5,466 bases of DNA from an uncultured Candidatus Saccharibacteria bacterium (GCA_947427985.1 CANEKB010000069.1:1-5466); one strand, 5' to 3'. Shown: positions 1 through 5,075, counted from the stretch's first letter. The notes: generated by a model not told the origin, from the sequence alone. Translations and numbers: made by a program.

Positions 1-504
1 ATCTTTCGAACCTTCAAGCTGATAGCCGCTTTCTGAAAAACAGTTATTAGTAAAGACAAGCAAGAACTTACCGCCATCAGATAGCAAATCATGAACTTGG
101 CAGAAGAACTTTTCAATAAGCGACTTATTAAGATGCTGAACAAGATGTACTGCGAAAATACCATCGAATTTTTCGCCTTGGAGTTGATCCAGTTCAGTCG
201 CGCCAAGAACTAGATTACGGGCGTTTAACATTTTCTCAGCGGTGACTTTTATCATTTCTGAAGATAAATCAGTCGAGACAACTTCGTAATCACGCTGGTC
301 AAGCCAAACCGAAGTGTCACCAGTACCGCAAGCAACGTTAAGCATCTTCTTTCCAGGCAAGGCATTAAGAAAGTCTTGCCAAATGCCATTTTTCTCAATA
401 ATTTCAAAATCTGGCGTACCTTCGGTGTAATCTGCACCGAGAGCATCATAACACTGCCGATTAACTTCAATGATGGCGTTATTATCTAAAAGAGTTTTCT
501 TCAT
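1..504 (-). CDS. Class I SAM-dependent methyltransferase, N-terminal part (cut by window start)
   Basis: This is the first 168 codons of a Rossmann-fold methyltransferase whose C-terminus lies outside the window. The SAM-binding motif I is at residues 54-68 (MLNVACGTGDTSVWL, with Asn56 where many family members have Asp). The acidic end of strand beta2 is VVSTDL (Asp79). The post-motif region reads FDGIFAVHLVQHL (113-125), and LSDGGKFLLVF (141-151) fits the beta5 region. The substrate cannot be told; small-molecule methyltransferases of the UbiE/type 11 group look most alike. The ATG at 504-502 is chosen because it precedes a typical family N-terminus and no better start follows before motif I. 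It lies only 10 nt after the CCA of the upstream tRNA and has no Shine-Dalgarno in that gap, so it is probably expressed from the tRNA promoter. Confidence 0.85.
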   Translation of the reverse strand, partial: MKKTLLDNNAIIEVNRQCYDALGADYTEGTPDFEIIEKNGIWQDFLNALPGKKMLNVACGTGDTSVWLDQRDYEVVSTDLSSEMIKVTAEKMLNARNLVLGATELDQLQGEKFDGIFAVHLVQHLNKSLIEKFFCQVHDLLSDGGKFLLVFTNNCFSESGYQLEGSKD

Positions 505-514
505 AATCTAAAAA

Positions 515-591
515 TGGTAGTACCGACTGGGATCGAACCAGTGACCTTGGGCTTATGAGTCCCACGCTCTAACCATCTGAGCTACGGTACC
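515..591 (-). tRNA. tRNA with anticodon CAT (tRNA-Met, or tRNA-Ile2 if lysidine-modified)
   Basis: The 77-nt gene folds into a full cloverleaf. The acceptor is GGTACCG/CGGTACT with a G-U first pair, the D arm is GCTC/GAGC, the anticodon loop is CTCATAA and the T arm is ACTGG/CCAGT around TTCGATC. The discriminator is A and CCA is encoded. The anticodon is at 555-557. The anticodon stem TGGGA/GCCCA has an A-G mismatch at 31-39. It lacks the C1-A72 mismatch expected of bacterial initiator tRNA, so it is elongator Met or the CAU-anticodon Ile tRNA. The sequence alone does not decide between them. It is followed directly by the methyltransferase gene on the same strand. Confidence 0.93.
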
Positions 592-601
592 ACTGATGTT
601 T

Positions 602-630
602 ATTGTATCATAAGAATGGCTATTTGAGAA
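602..630 (-). promoter_or_regulatory. Promoter for the CAT-anticodon tRNA and methyltransferase
   Basis: On the minus strand, TTCTCA (630-625) and TACAAT (607-602) are separated by 17 bp. A TG precedes the -10 with one base between, giving an extended -10. The start would fall just before the tRNA 5' end at 591. The -35 partly overlaps the partial tRNA-Ser tail copy at 628-639, so the neighbouring element contributes part of this promoter. The -35 is weak (4 of 6 consensus bases). Confidence 0.6.
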
Positions 631-639
631 GGGACAGGA
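628..639 (-). repeat. Partial copy of the tRNA-Ser 3' end (direct repeat)
   Basis: The plus-strand 12-mer GAAGGGACAGGA here is identical to 800-811, which is the T-stem and acceptor 3' strand of the tRNA-Ser gene; the two copies are 172 bp apart. This copy stops before the last acceptor base, the discriminator and CCA. It forms the distal end of the structured element at 641-756. A 20-bp counterpart lies beside tRNA-Leu at 4921-4940. Confidence 0.7.
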
Positions 640-640
640 A

Positions 641-756
641 CGGAATTCTTACGAATTCCGTCTCCGCTGGGCGTCAGCTCAAAAGAAAAAGTAAACTTTT
701 CTTTATTCGCCTCCTGCAGCGGACGAACCTACGGTTCGTAATGCTGTCCTAGCAAC
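641..756 (-). other. tRNA-Ser-linked structured element A, unknown family
   Basis: No ORF is recognised; the stretch is dense in secondary structure. In plus coordinates an 8-bp hairpin (641-648/653-660, loop TTAC) is followed by TCT. The core stem CCGCTG/CAGCGG (664-669/717-722) then encloses GGCGTCAGCTC (670-680), an A/T-rich hairpin (about 682-704) and CGCCTCCTG (708-716). A 7-bp hairpin follows (723-729/733-739, loop TAC). GGACAG (632-637) can also pair with CTGTCC (744-749), closing the whole. Element B beside tRNA-Leu has the same order of parts, the same two internal-loop segments with identical lengths (11 and 9 nt), and a different but still complementary core stem. That supports a conserved structure. 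Whether it is transcribed is unknown, because it lies beyond a terminator-like hairpin. The strand is given as that of the tRNA. Confidence 0.6.
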
Positions 757-795
757 AGATAAAAATTAATCCCTCAGCGGGATTTATTTTTATCT
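757..795 (-). terminator. Terminator-like hairpin abutting the tRNA-Ser CCA
   Basis: Arms 757-773 and 779-795 pair over 17 positions with a single T-T mismatch and a 5-nt loop. On the minus strand the arm ends in GGGATTAATTTTTATCT, so the transcript has a GC-rich tip and a U-rich descending arm, like an intrinsic terminator. The outermost base pair uses the final A of the tRNA CCA, so the hairpin starts with no gap after the tRNA. Confidence 0.7.
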
Positions 796-880
796 GGCGG
801 AAGGGACAGGATTCGAACCTGCGAGGCGTTAACCTGCCGGTTTTCAAGACCGGTGCCTTAAACCACTCGGCCACCCTTCC
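795..880 (-). tRNA. tRNA-Ser(TGA)
   Basis: The 86-nt class II tRNA has acceptor GGAAGGG/CCCTTCC, anticodon stem CCGGT/ACCGG around the loop CTTGAAA (anticodon TGA at 844-846), and a long variable arm. The T arm is GCAGG/CCTGT around TTCGAAT, the discriminator is G and CCA is encoded. The G73 discriminator and the long variable arm fit serine. It has its own promoter overlapping the end of the upstream gene. Its 3' end is partly repeated 172 bp further on at 628-639. Confidence 0.96.
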
Positions 881-887
881 GTGTATT

Positions 888-916
888 ATTGTAGCACAGA
901 GAAGAGTGGTTGGCAA
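888..916 (-). promoter_or_regulatory. tRNA-Ser promoter
   Basis: On the minus strand, TTGCCA (916-911) and TACAAT (893-888) are 17 bp apart, with an extended TG before the -10. Transcription would start about 7 nt later, at or near the tRNA 5' end at 880. The -35 lies immediately downstream of the stop codon (919-917) of the GyrI-like gene. Confidence 0.75.
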
Positions 917-1558
917 CTAGCGGCTAAGCCTTTTGACTGGATGACGGATCACGGTCTTGAGCTTATCGACAGCACAACGGCGCGGATCGCTAAGGTAAAT
1001 TTCGTGATGATAGCGTGGGTTTTGAATATCGAGAGTATAACCCTGCGACGTCATGAATTCATGCATAGCAGAGATAGTAGCTGGTTCATCGTCATAACTA
1101 CCTAAATGCATACACTGGACACAGATTCCTTCTTCATAGGTTAAAAACTCTACTTTCGAAAAGTCTTGCAACTTCTTGCGCGTAGCTTCGGCAATCGCCC
1201 AATCGAAGTCTGCTTTTGTCACGAAATCTGGTAGACGAATTACAGAGATAAAATTCATGTCGGCCTTGCGATCATAATCTAGCTCGTTAGAGCTACCGTC
1301 CTGCCACCAAAAGCCTTCGAGCGGAGGCACAACATAGTCAAAATATCCTTCGATCTGATGGTCGCCTTTCTTACTCATTTTGATTGTAAAGGCGATCGCA
1401 TATAGAAGGCCAATCGAAATTTTATACTCACCATCTTCGGAATTTGGGTCGCCATGACCACGCACGGCAAGGTAGTTCACCGATGGAACTTCTATAATAC
1501 TAGGCCTGCTCTTAGGCAAATAGAATTCTTTGTATTCTTTCTTATAATCAAATGGCAT
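917..1558 (-). CDS. GyrI-like small-molecule-binding domain protein
   Basis: This 213-residue protein consists of a stand-alone GyrI-like domain (the SHS2-type ligand-binding fold also found in the C-terminal part of AraC/BmrR-type regulators), with no DNA-binding domain. Recognisable blocks, numbered from this start, are MPFDYKKEYKEFY (1-13), NYLAVRGHGDPN (28-39), PPLEGFWW (78-85), HLGSYDDEPATI (151-162) and HHEIYLSDPRR (184-194). Family knowledge: members bind hydrophobic or cationic small molecules, and some stand-alone relatives have been reported to hydrolyse cyclopropanoid toxins; the ligand here is unknown. An in-frame ATG exists at 1570, but GAGGA sits about 7 nt before the ATG at 1558, and that start gives the usual family N-terminus. 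A promoter -10 (TATAAT, 1598-1593) in the palindrome upstream would give a leader of roughly 28 nt. Confidence 0.85.
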   Translation of the reverse strand: MPFDYKKEYKEFYLPKSRPSIIEVPSVNYLAVRGHGDPNSEDGEYKISIGLLYAIAFTIKMSKKGDHQIEGYFDYVVPPLEGFWWQDGSSNELDYDRKADMNFISVIRLPDFVTKADFDWAIAEATRKKLQDFSKVEFLTYEEGICVQCMHLGSYDDEPATISAMHEFMTSQGYTLDIQNPRYHHEIYLSDPRRCAVDKLKTVIRHPVKRLSR

Positions 1559-1590
1559 CAATTTCCTCATTTTTATTTAGGCAACTGATT

Positions 1591-1614
1591 CTATTATAAC
1601 ACGTGTTATAATAG
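1591..1614. promoter_or_regulatory. Perfect 24-bp palindrome, candidate operator between divergent genes
   Basis: The left half CTATTATAACAC is the exact reverse complement of the right half, with CACGTG at the centre. By symmetry it holds TATAAT on both strands: 1598-1593 (minus), suitably placed for the GyrI-like gene, and 1607-1612 (plus), pointing to thyA. Neither -10 has a good -35 at 17 bp. A dimeric regulator bound here could cover both. No regulator gene is recognised in the window. Confidence 0.6.
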
Positions 1615-1658
1615 ACTAGGTTATAGGTATTGTATTTTTTACATCGTCTCTATGAAAG

Positions 1659-1686
1659 TTGGCATAATCTGTTATCATAGTATAAA
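1659..1686 (+). promoter_or_regulatory. Promoter of the thyA operon
   Basis: TTGGCA (1659-1664) and TATAAA (1681-1686) are spaced by 16 bp. Transcription would start near 1692, giving a short leader of about 30 nt before the thyA ATG. It is separate from the palindrome-borne -10 upstream, so two start points are possible. Confidence 0.55.
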
Positions 1687-1689
1687 GGT

Positions 1690-1715
1690 GCTGCCCCATG
1701 GGCGGCGACAGGAGG
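1690..1715 (+). promoter_or_regulatory. thyA leader hairpin and strong ribosome binding site
   Basis: GCTGCCC (1690-1696) pairs with GGGCGGC (1700-1706) over 7 bp, one a G-U pair, with loop CAT. Four bases later comes a consensus AGGAGG (1710-1715), 9 nt before the ATG at 1725. The hairpin would sit at or very near the 5' end of the mRNA and could stabilise it or limit access to the ribosome binding site. The binding site fixes the thyA start. Confidence 0.5.
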
Positions 1716-1724
1716 TAATAAAAG

Positions 1725-2642
1725 ATGATTGGTGAGTATAAGCCATACACCGAGCGGACACCGGACGAGCAATACAAAAATTTGATCCGGACGGTACTAG
1801 ATAAAGGAACATGGGGGCCATCGCCAATGGTAGATGAAAAGGGCGAGGAAATCCGGACGATTGATTTACTTGGGGCGCCGGTTTCACGGTTTAATTTGCT
1901 AGAAAACGGCGTGCCGTTCTTAACCGAACGTAGCCTAAAGAGTTTCTGGAAGGGTGCGGTAGGCGAGCTATTTGCTTTTATCAACGGGGTTCGTACGCAA
2001 GAGGAGCTGGAAAAATTTGGCTGCAAATGGTGGAAAGCTTGGTGTACAGAAAAGAAGTGCGCGAAACGTGGCCTCGAAACGGGAGACCTCGGCCCGGGCT
2101 CGTATGGCGCAGCCTTCCATGACTTTCCAACGGCGGACGGAGGCTCATTTAATCAATTTGCGGAAATTATCAAGCAAATGAAAGAACGGCCAGAGCTGAA
2201 AACGCACTTCATCTCGCCATGGATTCCGCAGTACACGATTCGTAACAAAGATCATCAACAAAAGGTAGTAGTTTGCCCATGCCATGGTTGGATGCATTTT
2301 CGAATTTTGGACGGTAAGTTAAGTTTAGTGATGTTCCAGCGAAGCTGCGATATTTTGATTGGTTGCCCAAGCAACTGGGTGCAATATTCAGCGCTACTAC
2401 TAGCAATGGCGGAAGTAATGGGATTGGAGCCATATGAATTCGTGCACATGATTTCCGATGCGCATATTTATGAGAACCAATTGCCTTGGGTAGAAGAAAT
2501 TCTTGCGAGACCAAGCCATGCTTTCCCGACACTAAAAATTGTGAACAGCCACGACAATATCTTCGACTATCGCCCAGACGATTTTGAACTAGAAGACTAT
2601 GAGCGTGAAAAGCCGATAAAAGGAATCCCGGTAGGAATCTGA
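1725..2642 (+). CDS. thyA: Thymidylate synthase (divergent ThyA)
   Basis: ThyA makes dTMP from dUMP using methylene-tetrahydrofolate. The 305-residue protein is about 40 longer than the E. coli enzyme (264), and aligning by eye puts the core at a constant +40 offset. Catalytic Cys186 lies in CPCHGW, Arg206-Ser-Cys-Asp209 matches RSCD 166-169, Asn217 matches Asn177, and His247/Tyr249 in DAHIYENQ match 207/209. GDLGPGSYG is at 120-128 and the folate-covering tail ends PVGI. Asn217 favours uracil over cytosine recognition. Oddities: the N-terminal RTGTGT phosphate loop is not evident (region 28-45), the Arg pair 126-127 appears to be Lys159-Thr160, and there is a Cys/Lys-rich insertion around 107-118. 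A dUMP hydroxymethylase is a less likely alternative. It is first in an operon, 1 nt ahead of the deaminase fusion. Confidence 0.93.
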   Translation: MIGEYKPYTERTPDEQYKNLIRTVLDKGTWGPSPMVDEKGEEIRTIDLLGAPVSRFNLLENGVPFLTERSLKSFWKGAVGELFAFINGVRTQEELEKFGCKWWKAWCTEKKCAKRGLETGDLGPGSYGAAFHDFPTADGGSFNQFAEIIKQMKERPELKTHFISPWIPQYTIRNKDHQQKVVVCPCHGWMHFRILDGKLSLVMFQRSCDILIGCPSNWVQYSALLLAMAEVMGLEPYEFVHMISDAHIYENQLPWVEEILARPSHAFPTLKIVNSHDNIFDYRPDDFELEDYEREKPIKGIPVGI

Positions 2643-2643
2643 T

Positions 2644-3597
2644 ATGGATGAAAACTGGTTAGCAAATATGAAAATTGCTCGAAAGTCTGGTCAATCGATC
2701 GGACTAGTGCAGGGGTCGTGGGATCTATTTCATTTGGGACATTTACGTTATATCCTAAAGGCGCGGGCGCTGTGTGATTTCTTAATTATCGCGATGGATA
2801 GCGATGAAAAGATTCGTAAGCGCAAAGGGCCGACTCGTCCAGTGATTCCAGAGCATGAACGCTATGAATTTATCGAGCTACTAAACATTGCCGACGCAAT
2901 TGTAATTAAAGATGTCGACGAACCAAAATGGCACTTAATAAAAACTGTAAAACCGGACGTGCTTGTCGCAATTAAGGAAAATTACACCGACGAGCAAATC
3001 GAGAAGCTAGAAAAATATTGCGGTCGCGTCGCTGTGTTGCCGCGTCAGGCGAAAACTTCAACTTCGGATAAAATCCGCCAAATCACCCTTAATAGTCGCC
3101 TGAAAAAGGTTGAAGGAGTCGAAGAGAAAGTCGCTAAAGCGGCAGCCGGCATGAAGCGACGAATTCACTACTCTAAAGAGATGCCAGAGCCGATTCCGCA
3201 AATGTTAAAGGAGCTCCGAAAATCGACGGATGATGTTTGTCCAACGGCGGCAGCCTGCTTCTGGAATGGACAGTGGATTTTTGGTACGAACCAGATCGAC
3301 TTTACGATTCCGGAATACGATATTCAGAATCGAACGGAGCTTTTCTATGATACCGTAGAACACGCCGAGATTAACCTACTAAAGAAACTTGGGAAAGTTA
3401 AATCCCTGAAGGATACACCATTCTATGTGACTTTGTTCCCTTGCGACCACTGCATGAAGGTACTGGCAAATAAAGGCATTAAGGAGATTTACTACCTCGA
3501 GGATCATCCAGAAAGAAACTGGAGTACGCGTTCGCACGCACTGGCCGAGAAGAAAGGGATTAGGACAATTTGTCTAGCAAGAGAAGAAAATGAGTGA
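2644..3597 (+). CDS. Nucleotidyltransferase / dCMP deaminase fusion protein
   Basis: This 317-residue protein has two domains. Residues about 17-150 are a cytidylyltransferase-like nucleotidyltransferase with GSWDLFHLGH (24-33, the HxGH motif at 30-33), RKRKGPTRPV (58-67), an ER pair at 72-73 and KTSTSDKI (137-144) as the STT-like motif; RfaE-C/TagD-type enzymes are the nearest relatives recognised. After a basic linker (about 151-185), residues about 186-317 are a zinc-dependent CMP/dCMP deaminase. His240-Ala-Glu242 and Pro266-Cys267-x-x-Cys270 supply the zinc ligands and catalytic glutamate. The deaminase would convert dCMP to dUMP, the substrate of the ThyA encoded 1 nt upstream. What the first domain activates is unknown. 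AGGA at 2633-2636, inside the end of thyA, serves as ribosome binding site, implying translational coupling. The stop TGA overlaps the next gene. Confidence 0.85.
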   Translation: MDENWLANMKIARKSGQSIGLVQGSWDLFHLGHLRYILKARALCDFLIIAMDSDEKIRKRKGPTRPVIPEHERYEFIELLNIADAIVIKDVDEPKWHLIKTVKPDVLVAIKENYTDEQIEKLEKYCGRVAVLPRQAKTSTSDKIRQITLNSRLKKVEGVEEKVAKAAAGMKRRIHYSKEMPEPIPQMLKELRKSTDDVCPTAAACFWNGQWIFGTNQIDFTIPEYDIQNRTELFYDTVEHAEINLLKKLGKVKSLKDTPFYVTLFPCDHCMKVLANKGIKEIYYLEDHPERNWSTRSHALAEKKGIRTICLAREENE

Positions 3598-4051
3598 TTA
3601 TAGTAAATATAAATATTTTTATCCGCCAAACGCACGCACACAAGAGCAGCTCGATATCATGGTGCGAATGGAAGCCGAGGGCAAGGATTCAATGGCGCCA
3701 GAAAATATCGAGCAAGAAATTCTGTTCCAGACGGACTATTGGCATGTATCGAAAAACCGATTCCCTTACGATGGAGCCGAGCAGCAATTTTTGATTGTAG
3801 CCATGCAGCCAGTATATCGAATCGAAGAAATGTCACCAGAAATGTGGGGAGACTTACAACAGATTTGGTATCGGCTAATGAAAGAATACGATATGGTAGG
3901 CGGGGGATTCTGTATGCGCTTTGGCGACCCATCACGCTCGGGAGCATCGTTAACTCGGCTGCATGCTCATTTGATCATGCCGAAAGAAGGCGAAAAAGTC
4001 CGACCGCCGATCGGTGGCAAGAAAGAATTGAAAGAAGGTTTACATCTATAA
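3590..4051 (+). CDS. HIT-family nucleotide hydrolase/transferase-like protein
   Basis: The 153-residue protein carries a histidine-triad domain. The signature segment is GASLTRLHAHLIMP (118-131): the middle (catalytic) His125 and third His127 are present, but the first triad position is Arg123. An upstream strand FLIVAMQP (67-74) and helix MSPEMWGDLQQIW (81-93) match the HIT fold. Family members cleave or transfer nucleotidyl groups (dinucleoside polyphosphates, AMP-lysine conjugates). The substrate here is not known. The C-terminus after the triad (132-153) is short and basic. Its start ATGAGTGA overlaps the end of the deaminase fusion by 8 nt and there is only a weak purine-rich ribosome binding site, so it is probably translated by coupling. 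Its context suggests a nucleotide-related or housekeeping role in the thymidylate operon. Confidence 0.82.
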   Translation: MSDYSKYKYFYPPNARTQEQLDIMVRMEAEGKDSMAPENIEQEILFQTDYWHVSKNRFPYDGAEQQFLIVAMQPVYRIEEMSPEMWGDLQQIWYRLMKEYDMVGGGFCMRFGDPSRSGASLTRLHAHLIMPKEGEKVRPPIGGKKELKEGLHL

Positions 4052-4075
4052 AAAGAACCCCGAAAGGGGTTCTTT
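4052..4075. terminator. Bidirectional terminator between the thyA operon and yebC
   Basis: AAAGAACCCC (4052-4061) and GGGGTTCTTT (4066-4075) form a perfect 10-bp stem with the stable loop GAAA, starting directly after the HIT gene stop codon. On the minus strand the stem is followed by TTTTTAT-type sequence, so it also ends the yebC transcript. A second, smaller hairpin, CTACAG/CTGTAG (4096-4112), lies between it and the yebC stop. Confidence 0.88.
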
Positions 4076-4120
4076 GGTGCTTATGGGGTAGTATACTACA
4101 GTAGAGCTGTAGCCTGCGCA

Positions 4121-4822
4121 CTATTCGGCATTGGTATGAACAGCTGTAACGTCGTCGAGATCATCAAGCGCGTCGAGCAGGCGACCAAGCTTCTCTTCAT
4201 CGTCGCCAGTCACAGAAACACTCGAAGTTGGGATATATTTTAGCTCAGCATTAGTAACAGTAAGACCGCCATCGATGAGATTCGCACGAACCTTCATAAG
4301 GTCGCTCGGAGCAGTCAAGACAATCAAGCCGTCTTCATACTCATCAACGTCTTCTGCACCAGCATCGAGCGCGACCATCATAGCTTCCTCACCCTTATCG
4401 GAAACTTCGACCCAGCCCTTACGAGCAAACTGGAACATAACTGAACCTGGATCTGCCATACGCCCACCGTTCTTCGACAAAGCGTTGCGAACTTCCGGCA
4501 TGGTACGGTTCTTGTTGTCGGTAGCAACTTCAATAATAATCCCAGCACCACCAGGACCATAGCCTTCGTAAGTCTCCTCGATCAGCGCCGCAGCGTTCTT
4601 ATCAGCAACACGAGCGATCGCACGTTCAATATTTACCTTCGGCATGTTAGCCTGGCGAGCCTTCTCGAGCATCATTGCGAGAGACGGGTTCATATTCGGA
4701 TCAGTACCAGAGCGCGCCGCGATAGCGATTTGATTAGCGATTTTAGTAAAGAGGGCGCCGCGCTTTGCGTCAACGACAGCCTTTTGGCGTTTTGTAGTAG
4801 CCCATTTGCTATGTCCAGACAT
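4121..4822 (-). CDS. yebC: YebC/PmpR family protein
   Basis: The 233-residue protein has the usual family length. It opens with the hallmark MSGHSKWATTKRQKA, followed by DAKRGALFTKI (18-28), PKVNIERAI (61-69), EGYGPGGAG (86-94), TDNKNRT (101-107) and GSVMFQF (126-132), with an acidic C-terminal region. YebC proteins were long annotated as transcriptional regulators; more recent work, to my knowledge, ties members to relief of ribosome stalling. The sequence does not discriminate between these. The ATG at 4822 is supported by AGGGA (4833-4829) 6 nt upstream and by the family N-terminus. It has its own promoter and terminator and appears monocistronic; the common ruvC neighbour is not here. Confidence 0.95.
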   Translation of the reverse strand: MSGHSKWATTKRQKAVVDAKRGALFTKIANQIAIAARSGTDPNMNPSLAMMLEKARQANMPKVNIERAIARVADKNAAALIEETYEGYGPGGAGIIIEVATDNKNRTMPEVRNALSKNGGRMADPGSVMFQFARKGWVEVSDKGEEAMMVALDAGAEDVDEYEDGLIVLTAPSDLMKVRANLIDGGLTVTNAELKYIPTSSVSVTGDDEEKLGRLLDALDDLDDVTAVHTNAE

Positions 4823-4859
4823 ATGATTTCCCTGTTAGTTTGATATAAATTCTAAATAT

Positions 4860-4888
4860 ATTATAGCATACTTCATTGCCATTGAAAA
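4860..4888 (-). promoter_or_regulatory. yebC promoter
   Basis: On the minus strand, TTTTCA (4888-4883) and a consensus TATAAT (4865-4860) are 17 bp apart. The -35 coincides with the T-rich tail of the terminator just upstream, so the tRNA-Leu/element B transcript ends exactly where the yebC unit begins. Confidence 0.75.
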
Positions 4889-4889
4889 T

Positions 4890-4904
4890 AGCCCCGAAGG
4901 GGCT
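4890..4904 (-). terminator. Terminator downstream of element B
   Basis: AGCCCC/GGGGCT (4890-4895/4899-4904) is a 6-bp GC-rich stem with a GAA loop (TTC on the minus strand). On the minus strand it is followed by ATTTTC, and on the plus strand by TTCTGTATGTTTTG, so minus-strand action after the tRNA-Leu region is the better fit. Confidence 0.7.
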
Positions 4905-4920
4905 TTCTGTATGTTTTGTA

Positions 4921-4940
4921 ATGGTCCCCGGAACAGGACT
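4921..4940 (-). repeat. Perfect 20-bp copy of the tRNA-Leu 3' end (direct repeat)
   Basis: ATGGTCCCCGGAACAGGACT here is identical to 5112-5131, 191 bp away. The second copy is the last part of the tRNA-Leu gene: end of the T loop, T-stem 3' strand, acceptor 3' strand, discriminator A and CCA. Only the 3' portion of the tRNA is duplicated; no other tRNA parts precede it. It caps element B, as 628-639 caps element A. Confidence 0.85.
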
Positions 4941-4941
4941 C

Positions 4942-5053
4942 GTAAATTGCTATGCAATTTACTCTCCTCGGGCGTCACCTCAAAAAAGTAAACTTAGTTT
5001 ACTTTTTGCTCGGTTCCTACGAGGTTTGCACCACTGCGCTAAAGCGCAGAGGT
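4942..5053 (-). other. tRNA-Leu-linked structured element B, unknown family
   Basis: In plus coordinates a 9-bp hairpin (4942-4950/4954-4962, loop TAT) is followed by TCT. The core stem CCTCG/CGAGG (4966-4970/5020-5024) encloses GGCGTCACCTC (4971-4981), a 12-bp-arm AT-rich inverted repeat (4983-5007) and CGGTTCCTA (5011-5019). Then comes a hairpin CTGCGC/GCGCAG (5034-5039/5044-5049), extended by outer pairs to about 5030-5053. Architecture and internal-loop sequences match element A after tRNA-Ser, while the stems differ in sequence but stay paired. A 67-codon plus-strand reading frame crosses the region (4876-5079), but it runs through all these hairpins and resembles no protein. Function and transcription are unknown. 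Confidence 0.6.
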
Positions 5054-5075
5054 TCTACGCCTATCTGAGCATCCT

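Noticed and set aside
641..756. Known ribozyme or riboswitch identity for the elements (hammerhead, twister, twister-sister, pistol, T-box)
   Set aside because: The CUGANGA/GAAA hammerhead core, the twister loops and the T-box sequence are absent. GGTGCAA in element B recalls twister-sister, but it is missing from element A and the rest does not fit.
881..1105. Plus-strand reading frame opposite the GyrI-like gene
   Set aside because: It lies antisense to a well-supported family member and overlaps the tRNA-Ser promoter; the translation resembles no protein.
1616..2026. Minus-strand reading frames across the thyA start and leader
   Set aside because: They are antisense shadows of thyA, which has its motifs, ribosome binding site and promoter in place.
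2640..2642. Recoded TGA (Gly code of some CPR lineages)
   Set aside because: Reading through would fuse thyA out of frame with the next gene; TGA ends thyA after the conserved PVGI tail, so it is a normal stop.
4942..5053. Integron attC site
   Set aside because: It is hairpin-rich, but there is no GTTRRRY/RYYYAAC core pair and no integron cassette or integrase context.
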